NCBI GenBank assembly: GCA_039807445.1
Contig: JBDHRG010000095.1
Coordinates: forward strand, 1 to 15,321
From: JBDHRG01 sp039807445
GTDB lineage: Bacteria; Pseudomonadota; Gammaproteobacteria; Competibacterales; Competibacteraceae
Direction: 5' to 3'
DNA: 15,321 bases
Position numbers and translations under genes: made by a program. Of the stretch, positions 6,669 to 13,744 are shown one piece after another (the first letter of the stretch is position 1; each line of letters starts with the position of its first letter). The notes under the pieces are model-generated. The model saw only the letters and a program-made list of their open reading frames with translations, had not been told where the DNA came from and ran no database searches.

Positions 6669-7403
6669 ATGAGACACGAGCACATCGAGGTCAACTCGGG
6701 CCTGATGATCGCGCTGGTGCTGGCGGTGATCAGCATCGGCGGCCTGGTCGAGATCGTCCCGCTGTTCTTCATCAAGGATACCGTCGAGAAGGTCGAGGGC
6801 GTACGTCCGTACACTCCGCTCGAGCTGCGCGGCCGCGACATCTACCAGCGCGAGGGCTGCTACCTGTGTCACTCGCAGCAGATCCGTCCGTTCCGGGACG
6901 AATGGCTGCGCTACGGTCACTACTCGCTCGCCGCCGAATCGCAGTTCGACCACCCGTTCCAGTGGGGTTCGAAGCGCACCGGCCCGGATTTGGCGCGCGT
7001 CGGCGGCAAGTACTCGAACCAGTGGCACGTGCAGCACATGCTGAAACCGACTTCGGTGGTACCCGAGTCGGTGATGCCCAACTACCCGTGGCTGCTGAAG
7101 AACGATCTCGACTATTCCGACGTTGCCGCCCGCATGGCGGCGCTGCGCAAGGTCGGCGTACCGTACTCGATCACCCAGACCGAGTACGACGCCAACCTCA
7201 AGGCCTACGGCAAGGAGATCGCCGACCGGCTCGACATCAACCTCGCCCAGGAGAGCCTGCTGAAGCAGGCGCGCGGCAACAACTACGACGGTCTGCCCAA
7301 CCGCATCACCGAAATGGAGGCGCTGGTCGCCTACCTGCAGGTGCTCGGCACGATGGTGGACTTCAGCAAGTACGACGAAGGCTACTTCGCCGAATTCCGC
7401 TGA
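6669..7403 (+). CDS. ccoO: cbb3-type oxidase monohaem cytochrome c subunit (CcoO)
   Basis: Membrane-anchored monohaem cytochrome c that passes electrons from CcoP to CcoN. The 244-residue product has an N-terminal anchor (about residues 11-33) followed by a periplasmic cytochrome c domain. It has one CxxCH haem site (Cys64-Y-L-C-His68, in GCYLCHSQQIRPF) and a likely axial Met136 in VPESVMPNYPWL. The HxxHPFQWGSKRTGPDLARVGGKY-type block after the haem site is characteristic of CcoO/FixO. GGAG in CCTGGAGCGATTCCACTC precedes the ATG. The gene follows ccoN after 24 bases. A strong GC-rich hairpin lies directly after its stop. Confidence 0.98.
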   Translation: MRHEHIEVNSGLMIALVLAVISIGGLVEIVPLFFIKDTVEKVEGVRPYTPLELRGRDIYQREGCYLCHSQQIRPFRDEWLRYGHYSLAAESQFDHPFQWGSKRTGPDLARVGGKYSNQWHVQHMLKPTSVVPESVMPNYPWLLKNDLDYSDVAARMAALRKVGVPYSITQTEYDANLKAYGKEIADRLDINLAQESLLKQARGNNYDGLPNRITEMEALVAYLQVLGTMVDFSKYDEGYFAEFR

Positions 7404-7409
7404 CAGCCC

Positions 7410-7435
7410 GGCGGGCCGGCTGCGGCCGGCCCGCC
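7410..7435. repeat. 11-bp perfect hairpin between ccoO and ccoQ
   Basis: GGCGGGCCGGC (7410-7420) and its exact reverse complement (7425-7435) are separated by a TGCG loop. No T-run follows, so it is more likely an RNA-stability or processing element, or a partial terminator, than a full intrinsic terminator. It begins six bases after the ccoO stop and ends 16 bases before the preferred ccoQ start. Confidence 0.7.
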
Positions 7436-7451
7436 TGTGACGGATGGGGTC

Positions 7452-7664
7452 ATGTTCGACTGGTTGCTGTGGTTCACCCGGCTCGACAACAGCAAGATCT
7501 TCGCGCTGCTGCTGTTCTTCGGCACTTTCTGCGGGATCGTCGTGTACGTGTTCGGCAGCCGCCGCCGCGGCCGGCTGCTCGAGGCGCACAAGTACATCCC
7601 GCTCCAGGACGACGACCCCGCCGCCTTGCGCAAGGTGAAGGACGATGAGCGACACGAAGACTGA
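7452..7664 (+). CDS. ccoQ: cbb3-type oxidase small subunit CcoQ
   Basis: Small single-span membrane subunit that stabilises the cbb3 complex. The 70-residue product has one hydrophobic helix (about residues 20-39, FALLLFFGTFCGIVVYVFGS), then an Arg-rich stop-transfer RRRGR and a hydrophilic tail (KYIPLQDDDPA) typical of CcoQ/FixQ. I prefer the ATG at 7452; a GTG at 7437 in the same frame would add five residues but abuts the preceding hairpin. Neither start has an ideally spaced ribosome binding site, which may matter for stoichiometry. The 3' end overlaps ccoP by 20 bases. Assignment rests on size, topology and position between ccoO and ccoP, since CcoQ sequences are poorly conserved. Confidence 0.9.
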   Translation: MFDWLLWFTRLDNSKIFALLLFFGTFCGIVVYVFGSRRRGRLLEAHKYIPLQDDDPAALRKVKDDERHED

Positions 7665-8580
7665 GCAGAACACGCAGCCGGCGGTGCAGACCACCGGCCA
7701 CGCCTGGGACGGCGACCTGCAGGAATTCAACAACCCGCTGCCGCGCTGGTGGCTGTGGAGCTTCTACGCGACGGTGGTGTTCGCCGTCGTCTACTGGATC
7801 GTCTACCCTTCGTGGCCGGTCGGCGGCACCTGGCTGAAGGGTGTCGCGAGCGCGACGGTCACGGTCGACGACCAGCAGAAGACCGTCGACTGGAACACGC
7901 GCTCGATGCTGCTCGAAGACTTGCAGAGCGGCCCGGAGGCGGTGCGCCAGCGCAAGTACCTCGAGCAGGTGGCGGCGGCCGATTTCGCCCAGATCCAGAA
8001 AGACCCGCAGATGCTCGCCTTCGCCCGCTCGGCCGGAAAGCAGCTGTTCAGCGACAACTGCGCCGCGTGCCACGGCGCCGGCGGCCAGGGCGTGATCGGA
8101 CTGTTCCCGAACCTCGCCGACGACGACTGGCTGTGGGGCGGTACTTACCAGGATATCCAGTACACGCTGACCCACGGTCGCAAGGGCTATATGCCGGCGT
8201 TCAAGACGGTGCTGAGCGCGCAGCAGCTCGACGAGGTGGCGCGCTACGTGCTGACGCTGTCGGGCGAGGCCCAGCCCAGCGATGCGTCCGAGCGCGGCAA
8301 GGCGATCTTCCAGGGTAACGTCGGCGGCTGCTTCATGTGTCATGGCACCGATGGCAAGGGCATCAAGTCGATGGGTTCGGCCAATCTGAGCGACAAGGTC
8401 TGGACCATCGTCGACGAGCCCGGTGCCGGGGACGAACAGGCCAAGCTCGGGGTGGTCAAGACGGCGATCGCCAACGGCGTCTGGGACAGCCGCAACATGC
8501 CGGCCTGGCTCGGCCGGCTGTCGGACGCCGACATCAAGCTCCTGACCGTCTATGTCCACCAGCTAGGCGGCGGCCAGTGA
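7645..8580 (+). CDS. ccoP: cbb3-type oxidase dihaem cytochrome c subunit (CcoP)
   Basis: Membrane-anchored dihaem cytochrome c, the electron entry point of the cbb3 oxidase. The 311-residue product starts with the CcoP-typical HAWDGDLQEFNNPLPRWWLWSF, then one membrane span (about 34-55), then two cytochrome c domains. Haem site 1 is Cys139-A-A-C-His143 with axial candidate Met183 (GYMPAF). Haem site 2 is Cys229-F-M-C-His233 with axial candidate Met285 (RNMPAWLGRL). AAGGTGAAGGACG precedes the ATG, and the start lies inside the ccoQ coding sequence, so translation is probably coupled. All residues expected for a functional subunit are present. A cluster of hairpins follows the stop. Confidence 0.98.
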   Translation: MSDTKTEQNTQPAVQTTGHAWDGDLQEFNNPLPRWWLWSFYATVVFAVVYWIVYPSWPVGGTWLKGVASATVTVDDQQKTVDWNTRSMLLEDLQSGPEAVRQRKYLEQVAAADFAQIQKDPQMLAFARSAGKQLFSDNCAACHGAGGQGVIGLFPNLADDDWLWGGTYQDIQYTLTHGRKGYMPAFKTVLSAQQLDEVARYVLTLSGEAQPSDASERGKAIFQGNVGGCFMCHGTDGKGIKSMGSANLSDKVWTIVDEPGAGDEQAKLGVVKTAIANGVWDSRNMPAWLGRLSDADIKLLTVYVHQLGGGQ

Positions 8581-8588
8581 GCCGCACC

Positions 8589-8666
8589 GGGGCCGGCCGC
8601 CGCGGCCGGCCCCGACTTCGCCCGCGGGGCTGACGCGCGGGCCGGCAGCAAGGCGCCGAAGGCGCC
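8589..8666. repeat. Three consecutive GC hairpins between ccoP and ccoG
   Basis: The 95-base gap holds three inverted repeats. The first has an 11-bp perfect stem (8589-8599 with 8603-8613, three-base loop). The second has a 7-bp stem (8620-8626 with 8636-8642). The third is GGCGCC-GAA-GGCGCC (8652-8666), ending nine bases before the ccoG start. None has a T-run. Together they separate the structural ccoNOQP genes from the assembly genes ccoGHIS, so partial termination or 3'-end protection of the structural mRNA is plausible but inferred. Confidence 0.65.
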
Positions 8667-8675
8667 GGGATCGTC

Positions 8676-10076
8676 ATGTCTTCCGCCGAACCGCAGTTGT
8701 ACCAGCAACGCATCCCGATCCACCCGCGCTCGGTCCAGGGGCGTTTCCGCAAGCTGAAATACGCCGTGCTGGCGCTGGCCTACGGCGTGTACTTCCTGCT
8801 GCCCTGGCTGCGCTGGCAGCGTCCGGTCGGCGTACACCAGGCGGTACTGTTCGACATCCCCGGGCGGCGCTTCTACCTGTTCGACCTGGTGGTACAGGCG
8901 CAGGACATCTTCTGGCTCGCCGGGCTGCTGATGATCGCCGCGCTGCTGTTGTTCTTCGTCACCGGCATCGCCGGGCGGGTGTGGTGCGGCTACTTCTGCT
9001 TCCAGACGCTGTGGACCGACGTGTTCATGCTGATCGAGCACGCGATCCAGGGCGAGCGTCCGGCGCGGCTGCGGCTGGCGAAGCAGCCCTGGGACGGCGA
9101 GAAGATCCGCAAGATGGCGGCGACCTGGGCGGCGTGGTTCGCGGTGTCCTTGCTGACGGCGCTGACCTTCACGCTGTACTGGGCCGACGCGCCGACGCTG
9201 CTCGGCGAGATGTTCGCCGGCAGTGCGCCGTTCGCGGCCTACGCCACCACGCTGCTGCTGACCTGTACCACTTTCGTGATGGCGGGGCTGGCGCGCGAAC
9301 AGGTGTGCACCTACATGTGCCCCTACGCGCGCTTCCAGAGTGCGATGTTCGATAGCGACACGCTGATCGTCGCCTACGATGCGCGCCGCGGCGAAGGACG
9401 CGCGAAGATCGCCACCGGCGACAGGACGCGCGAGGAGCGGCGGGCCCAAGGCCACGGCGACTGCATCGACTGCGGCTACTGCGTGCAGGTCTGCCCGGTC
9501 GGCATCGACATCCGCAAGGGCTTGCAGATGCAGTGCATCTCGTGCGCGCTGTGCATCGACGCCTGCGACACCATCATGGACAAGCTCGGCTGGCCGCGCG
9601 GGCTGATCCGATACACCTCGGACCAGGCGCTGGCAGGCCGGAAGACGCGCCTCCTCAAGCCCAAGACCTTCGGCTACGGCGCGGCGCTCGCCGCCGCGAT
9701 CGGCCTGCTGGCGTGGAGCGTCGGCACGCGCGCATCGTTCGACGCCACCGTCGAGCAGGTGCGCCAGCCGCTGTTCGTGCAGCTGTCCGACGGACGGCTG
9801 CAGAACAGCTACGAAATCAAGCTGAACGCCAAGACGATGGCACCGGGCAGGCTGCGCATCGGCGTCGAGGGCTTGCCCGGTGCCGAGCTCGATCTGCAGG
9901 GCCTGTCCGACACCGTGGCGCTCGCGCCCGAGCAGCGGCTGCGGCTGCTGGTGAAGCTCAAGGCGCCGGCGGGCGCCGAGGGCAAGCGCCGCGACTTCGA
10001 CTTCGTGATCACGCCGGTCGAAGGGCTGGGCGAGGCGCCGGTGCGTCGGCCGGCGGCGTTCTACTTCAAGGAGTGA
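8676..10076 (+). CDS. ccoG: cbb3 oxidase maturation Fe-S protein CcoG
   Basis: Membrane-bound ferredoxin-like protein (RdxA/FixG family), needed for cbb3 biogenesis and thought to reduce Cu(II) to Cu(I). The 466-residue product has about five membrane spans: four in the first 210 residues and one at about 333-350. A loop carries two 4Fe-4S motifs: Cys263-x2-Cys266-x2-Cys269-x3-Cys273-Pro, and Cys287-x2-Cys290-x2-Cys293-x3-Cys297. Two CxxxC pairs at membrane positions (WCGYFCFQT, Cys104/Cys108; VCTYMCPYARFQSAMFD, Cys211/Cys215) are also conserved in the family. A C-terminal immunoglobulin-like domain follows (about 355-466). The ATG at 8676 has GGGAT six bases upstream. It opens the assembly half of the cluster. 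Confidence 0.97.
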   Translation: MSSAEPQLYQQRIPIHPRSVQGRFRKLKYAVLALAYGVYFLLPWLRWQRPVGVHQAVLFDIPGRRFYLFDLVVQAQDIFWLAGLLMIAALLLFFVTGIAGRVWCGYFCFQTLWTDVFMLIEHAIQGERPARLRLAKQPWDGEKIRKMAATWAAWFAVSLLTALTFTLYWADAPTLLGEMFAGSAPFAAYATTLLLTCTTFVMAGLAREQVCTYMCPYARFQSAMFDSDTLIVAYDARRGEGRAKIATGDRTREERRAQGHGDCIDCGYCVQVCPVGIDIRKGLQMQCISCALCIDACDTIMDKLGWPRGLIRYTSDQALAGRKTRLLKPKTFGYGAALAAAIGLLAWSVGTRASFDATVEQVRQPLFVQLSDGRLQNSYEIKLNAKTMAPGRLRIGVEGLPGAELDLQGLSDTVALAPEQRLRLLVKLKAPAGAEGKRRDFDFVITPVEGLGEAPVRRPAAFYFKE

Positions 10077-10116
10077 GCCGCGGTGCGGCCATTCGTGTGA
10101 GGCGGCTGCCGCCGCC
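10077..10116. repeat. Two small hairpins between ccoG and ccoH
   Basis: GCCGC-GGT-GCGGC (10077-10089) directly follows the ccoG stop, and GGCGGC-TGCC-GCCGCC (10101-10116) lies 13 bases before the ccoH ATG. Both are perfect but short, and lack T-runs. In so GC-rich a sequence such palindromes can arise by chance, so weight rests mainly on their recurrence in the other gaps of this cluster. Confidence 0.5.
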
Positions 10117-10128
10117 GGATCGGTGACG

Positions 10129-10905
10129 ATGAACGATCTGCTGATTTCCCTCGGTGCCGGCATCGCGCTGGTCGCCGCAGCCAGCCTCGCGCTGCGCCGC
10201 TTCCTCGGTGCGCGCCGCGCGGCCGTGGTCGCGGGGTTCGCCGCCGTCGGCGGCTATGGTGCGCTGGCGGCGCTGGACTGGCCGGGCGGCGACGTGTTCG
10301 CGCTGCACGTCGCGCTGTACGGGCTGACCGCGCTCGCCTTCGGCGTGATCGGCGGCGTCCGGCGTTTCCACTGGGGACCGGCGCTGATCGTCGGCTTCTT
10401 CGCGTTCCTGAGCTGCCTGTACGCGGGCTTCATCGTGCTCGCCGACGGCGGGCTGGCGCCGGGGCTCGCGCGTGCGCTGCTGCCCGAGCCGGTCGACGAC
10501 GCGAAGATCGTGTCGGTGTTTCCGGGTACGGTGGCACACGATTTCCAGAAGAAGGAGTCGCTGTACAATGCTTACCTGGCGCAAGTCGAGCGCCAGCGCG
10601 CGCGCGGCTGGGAAGTACACAAGGGTTGGGTCGGTGCGGTGCGCGCCGGTGCACCCGCGGTGTTCCAGGTCGTGGTACGCGATCGCGACGGCCGGCCGGT
10701 CGCCGCGGCCGAAGTCGGCGGGCGCTTCCTGCGGCCCTCGGACAGCCGCCTCGACGCCGCCTTCACGATGCGCGAAACCGATGCGCCGGGCGTGTACCGC
10801 GCCGAACTGGTGCTGCCGGTGCCGGGCGTCTGGGACTTGGTGCTCGAGGTGCGCCGCGGCGGCGACGTGCACGAGCTGCGCGCCTCGACGTCGATAGGGG
10901 GCTGA
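10129..10905 (+). CDS. ccoH: CcoH/FixH family cbb3 assembly protein, long form
   Basis: CcoH/FixH proteins associate with the cbb3 oxidase and the copper ATPase CcoI during assembly. The C-terminal half (about 120-258) is FixH-like, with GTVAHDFQKKESLYNAYLAQV, GWVGAV, FQVVVRDRDGRPVAAAEVGGRFLRPSD and LVLPVPGVWDLVLEVRRG, an extracytoplasmic beta-sandwich pattern. The N-terminal half is unusual. It has about four hydrophobic segments (roughly 3-23, 32-50, 57-77, 83-105), whereas ordinary FixH has a single anchor and is much shorter (about 150-180 residues against 258 here). I believe similar long forms occur in some Betaproteobacteria. A GTG at 10123 is an alternative start; I chose the ATG at 10129 because GGAT lies at a better distance. 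The stop lies three bases before ccoI. Confidence 0.85.
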   Translation: MNDLLISLGAGIALVAAASLALRRFLGARRAAVVAGFAAVGGYGALAALDWPGGDVFALHVALYGLTALAFGVIGGVRRFHWGPALIVGFFAFLSCLYAGFIVLADGGLAPGLARALLPEPVDDAKIVSVFPGTVAHDFQKKESLYNAYLAQVERQRARGWEVHKGWVGAVRAGAPAVFQVVVRDRDGRPVAAAEVGGRFLRPSDSRLDAAFTMRETDAPGVYRAELVLPVPGVWDLVLEVRRGGDVHELRASTSIGG

Positions 10906-10908
10906 GGC

Positions 10909-13344
10909 ATGGGGCAGGCGGCCGAAACGCTCGCGTCGGTTCCCGCCGGCGACTGCTTCCACTGCGGCTTGCCGGTCCCGGCCGGAACGCACTTCTCGGC
11001 CCTGGTCGACGGTGCGCCGCGCGCGCTGTGCTGCCACGGCTGCGAAGCGGTTGCGCAGGCGATCGTCGCCGCCGGGCTGGGCGACTATTACCGCCACCGC
11101 ACCACACCCTCGCGCCGCGCCGAAGAGCTGGTACCCGAGCAGCTGCGGAGCCTGGAGCTGTACGACCGTGCCGAGCTGCAGCGCGGCCTGGTCCGCGACG
11201 CCGGCGGCGTGGTGCGCGAAGCTTCGCTGATCCTCGAGGGCATCACCTGCGCTGCCTGCGTCTGGCTCAACGAGCGCCACGTCGGCGCGCTGCCGGGTGT
11301 GCTCGGGTTCCGCGTCAACTATTCCACCCACCGCGCGCAGCTGCGCTGGGACGACGCTCGCATCGGCCTCGGCGAGGTGCTGAAGGCGATCGCCGCGATC
11401 GGCTACACCGCCCACCCCTTCGATCCCGGTCGCCAGGAGGCGCTGCAAAAGCAGGAGCGCGCCAGGGCGCTGCGCCGGCTGGCGGTCGCCGGGCTGGGGG
11501 CGATGCAGGTGATGATGCTGGCGTTCTCGCTGTACGCCGGTGACTGGTACGGCATGGATGAGGGGCTGCGACACTTCTTCCGCTGGGTCAGCCTGTCGAT
11601 CACCGTGCCGGTGATCGCCTACAGCGGCTGGCCCTTCATCGCCAGCGCCTGGCGCGACGCGAGGCTCGGGCGGCTGGGCATGGACATGCCGATCACGCTG
11701 GCGATCGTGATCGCGACCGTCGCCAGCGGCTGGCACACGTGGCGCGGCGAGCACGAGGTCTACTACGACTCGGTGACGATGTTCGTGTTCCTGCTGCTCG
11801 CCGGGCGTTTCCTCGAGATGAACGCGCGCCACCGCGCTGCGCAAGTGTCGGAAGAGCTGGTGCGCATGCTGCCGGCGACCGCGACGCGGCTCGATGCCGC
11901 CGGCTGCGAATCGGTGGTGGCGGTCGCCGAGCTCGCCCCCGGCGACCGCGTGCGGGTGCGCCCCGGCGAGGCGGTGCCGGCCGACGGCACCGTGCTCGAG
12001 GGCGCGAGCAGCGTCGACGAGTCGCTGCTGTCGGGCGAGAGCCTGCCGCGGGCCAAGGCCCGGGGCGATGCCCTGGTCGGTGGCTCGGTCAACGTCGAGA
12101 GCCCGCTGCTGATGCGCGTCGAGCGCGTCGGCGCCGAAACCACGCTGTCGGCGATCGTGCGCCTGCTCGACCGCGCGCAGAGCGAGAAGCCGCGCATCGC
12201 GACGCTGGCCGACCGCATCGCCGGCGGGTTCGTGGCGGCGCAGCTGGCGATCGCCGCCGCGGTCGGCGCGTGGTGGTGGCTGAACGAACCCGAACGCGCC
12301 TTTGCGATCGTGCTCGCGATCCTGGTGGTCACCTGCCCGTGCGCGCTCGGGCTGGCGACGCCGGCGGCGATCACCGCGGCGACCGGCAGCCTGACGCGCG
12401 CGGGGCTGTTGAGCACGCGCGGTCACGCGCTCGAGCGGCTCGCGCGCGCGACGCACGTGGTGTTCGACAAGACCGGCACGCTGAGCCACGGCCGGCTGCG
12501 CCTGGTCGAAGTCTGGCCGGTGGCCGGCCTCGGCCGCGACGACTGCCTCGAACTCGCCGCGGCGCTCGAGCGCGGCTCCGAGCACCCGGTGGGGCGTGCG
12601 CTGCTCGACGCCGCGCAGGGACGGCTGGCGGCGTTTGACGTGCGCAACACGCCGGGGGTCGGCATCGTCGGCGTGGTCGGCGGGCGCCGGCTGCGGGTCG
12701 GCAAGCCCGCGCCGGACGAGGCGTCCCCCGCGAGCGACGACACGGCGCTGTGGGTGGTGCTGCGCGACGAGCGCGATGCGCCGCTGGCCTGGTTCCAGCT
12801 CGCCGACCAGCTGCGCGCCGACGCGCGCGCGACGGTCGCCGCGCTCGAGGCGCTCGGGCTCGAGGTCTGGCTGCTGTCGGGCGACCGGCCGCAGGCGGTG
12901 GCGCGCGTCGCTGCCGAGCTCGGCATCCGCCACGCCGCGGGCGGACTGCTGCCCGAGGGCAAACTCGAGCGGCTGCGCGCGCTGCAGGCGGGGGGCGCGG
13001 TGGTGGCGATGGTCGGCGACGGCGTCAACGATGCGCCGGTGCTCGCCGCCGCCTCGGTGTCGGTGGCGATGGGCTCGGGCACGCAGCTCGCGCAAGCCTC
13101 GGCTGACATGGTGCTGCTCGCGCCGCAGATGGGCACGCTGGTGCAGGGCGTGCGCACCGCGCGCAAGACGCTGGCGATCATCCGCGAAAACCTCGGCTGG
13201 TCGCTGCTGTACAATCTGCTGGCGTTGCCGCTGACCGTGGCAGGCTGGGTGACGCCGTGGATGTCGGCGATCGGCATGTCGCTGAGTTCGCTGCTGGTGG
13301 TCGGCAACGCGCTGCGGCTGCGCGGCGGCTCGCGGCGCCGTTGA
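10909..13344 (+). CDS. ccoI: Copper-translocating P-type ATPase for cbb3 assembly (CcoI)
   Basis: P1B-type ATPase of the CcoI/FixI/CtpA class that exports Cu(I) for insertion into cbb3 oxidase. The 811-residue product begins with a Cys-rich P-type ATPase-associated domain (Cys16-x2-Cys19 and CCHGC at 41-45), then an HMA domain with GITCAACVWLN (Cys114/Cys117). The actuator motif is SGES at 375-378. The membrane metal site CPC is at 476-478 in TCPCALGLATP. The phosphorylated Asp520 is in DKTGT, and the nucleotide-binding HP is at His559 (SEHPVG). The hinge is GDGVND at 703-708. The C-terminal spans contain Tyr768-Asn769 and an MSLSS motif (790-794), as in Cu+ ATPases. ATAGGGGGCTGAGGC provides the ribosome binding site. 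Its place in ccoGHIS distinguishes it from a detoxification CopA. Confidence 0.97.
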   Translation: MGQAAETLASVPAGDCFHCGLPVPAGTHFSALVDGAPRALCCHGCEAVAQAIVAAGLGDYYRHRTTPSRRAEELVPEQLRSLELYDRAELQRGLVRDAGGVVREASLILEGITCAACVWLNERHVGALPGVLGFRVNYSTHRAQLRWDDARIGLGEVLKAIAAIGYTAHPFDPGRQEALQKQERARALRRLAVAGLGAMQVMMLAFSLYAGDWYGMDEGLRHFFRWVSLSITVPVIAYSGWPFIASAWRDARLGRLGMDMPITLAIVIATVASGWHTWRGEHEVYYDSVTMFVFLLLAGRFLEMNARHRAAQVSEELVRMLPATATRLDAAGCESVVAVAELAPGDRVRVRPGEAVPADGTVLEGASSVDESLLSGESLPRAKARGDALVGGSVNVESPLLMRVERVGAETTLSAIVRLLDRAQSEKPRIATLADRIAGGFVAAQLAIAAAVGAWWWLNEPERAFAIVLAILVVTCPCALGLATPAAITAATGSLTRAGLLSTRGHALERLARATHVVFDKTGTLSHGRLRLVEVWPVAGLGRDDCLELAAALERGSEHPVGRALLDAAQGRLAAFDVRNTPGVGIVGVVGGRRLRVGKPAPDEASPASDDTALWVVLRDERDAPLAWFQLADQLRADARATVAALEALGLEVWLLSGDRPQAVARVAAELGIRHAAGGLLPEGKLERLRALQAGGAVVAMVGDGVNDAPVLAAASVSVAMGSGTQLAQASADMVLLAPQMGTLVQGVRTARKTLAIIRENLGWSLLYNLLALPLTVAGWVTPWMSAIGMSLSSLLVVGNALRLRGGSRRR

Positions 13345-13357
13345 CGGAGGGCGTGCG

Positions 13358-13546
13358 ATGGAGATCCTCTACCTGCTGATCCCGATGGCCATCGTCATCA
13401 TGGGCATCGCCGTGTGGGCCTTTGTCTGGTCGGTCAAGACCGGCCAGTTCGACGACCTCGAGGGGCCGGCGCACAGGATACTGATGGACGACGACGACCC
13501 GCGGATTCCGCGCCAGGATGCGTCCTTGAAGCCCCGGGAGCGATGA
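13358..13546 (+). CDS. ccoS: cbb3 oxidase maturation small protein CcoS
   Basis: Small single-span membrane protein needed, in species where it has been tested, for cofactor insertion into the cbb3 oxidase. The 62-residue product has one N-terminal helix (EILYLLIPMAIVIMGIAVWAFVWSV), then the family-typical KTGQFDDLEGPAHRILMDDD. ACGGAGGGCGTGCG gives a strong ribosome binding site seven bases before the ATG. It lies 13 bases after ccoI and closes the classical ccoGHIS set. The tail KPRER-stop is followed by a 43-base gap and then a further tiny hydrophobic ORF. Confidence 0.96.
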   Translation: MEILYLLIPMAIVIMGIAVWAFVWSVKTGQFDDLEGPAHRILMDDDDPRIPRQDASLKPRER

Positions 13547-13554
13547 ATTACCAT
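13526..13554 (+). promoter_or_regulatory. Possible promoter overlapping the end of ccoS
   Basis: TTGAAG (13526-13531) and TACCAT (13549-13554) are 17 bases apart and each matches four of six consensus positions. This would start a transcript at about 13561, which would cover the 30-residue ORF and end at the terminator 13704-13733, a unit of about 170 bases. Such matches occur by chance, and read-through from the cco operon is the simpler explanation for expression. Confidence 0.25.
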
Positions 13555-13589
13555 CACCGGCCAGTGTGCCGATCGGACCCGAGCCTGCC

Positions 13590-13682
13590 ATGTTCAGTTT
13601 CCAGAACTTTCCGCTGACCATCATCATCGCGCTGATCGTCGCCGCGTGGCTGAGTTTCTTTTCGGTCATCCTCGGCAGCTGA
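13590..13682 (+). CDS. 30-residue single-span hydrophobic protein after ccoS
   Basis: The sequence encodes MFSFQNFPLTIIIALIVAAW followed by LSFFSVILGS and a TGA stop. It is a short polar N-terminus and one membrane-spanning stretch (about residues 8-28) with almost no soluble part. I do not recognise it. It lies 43 bases after ccoS and 21 bases before the intrinsic terminator, so it appears to be the last gene of the cbb3 unit. The third-position GC preference of the neighbours is relaxed here (several TTT, AGT and TTC codons). Its size and topology resemble small accessory subunits of terminal oxidases, such as the CcoM peptide of Pseudomonas cbb3 or CydX/CydH of cytochrome bd, but I see no clear sequence match. 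The ribosome binding site is weak. It could also be a chance ORF. Confidence 0.5.
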   Translation: MFSFQNFPLTIIIALIVAAWLSFFSVILGS

Positions 13683-13703
13683 TGCGCCGATCGGGCTGAG
13701 TTG

Positions 13704-13733
13704 ACGGCCTCCGCGAGGAGGCCGTTTTCGTTT
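13704..13733 (+). terminator. Intrinsic terminator after the cbb3 cluster
   Basis: A 9-bp perfect stem, ACGGCCTCC with GGAGGCCGT, closes on a GCGA (GNRA-type) tetraloop, followed by a T-rich tail (TTTCGTTT). It is the only hairpin in the window with such a tail, so it most likely ends transcription of the cco cluster. It stops only about 12 bases before the birA start codon. Confidence 0.88.
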
Positions 13734-13744
13734 CGCACGCCGCC

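Noticed and set aside
7410..7435. Hairpin after ccoO as a true intrinsic terminator
   Set aside because: No T-run follows and ccoQ/ccoP, essential parts of the same oxidase, lie immediately downstream.
5160..7733. 857-codon open frame on the minus strand opposite ccoN/ccoO/ccoQ
   Set aside because: It is antisense to three well-identified genes with all their catalytic motifs. The product is low-complexity (H, R, Q, D, V-rich) as expected from the complement of GC-biased third positions. No recognisable domain.
8550..10163. 537-codon minus-strand open frame opposite ccoG
   Set aside because: Shadow of ccoG. It is compositionally biased and has no domain signature.
10066..13095. 1009-codon open frame on the minus strand opposite ccoH and ccoI
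   Set aside because: Same codon-bias artefact. The plus strand encodes a motif-complete P-type ATPase, and the antisense product is Arg/His/Gln-rich without hydrophobic cores or motifs.
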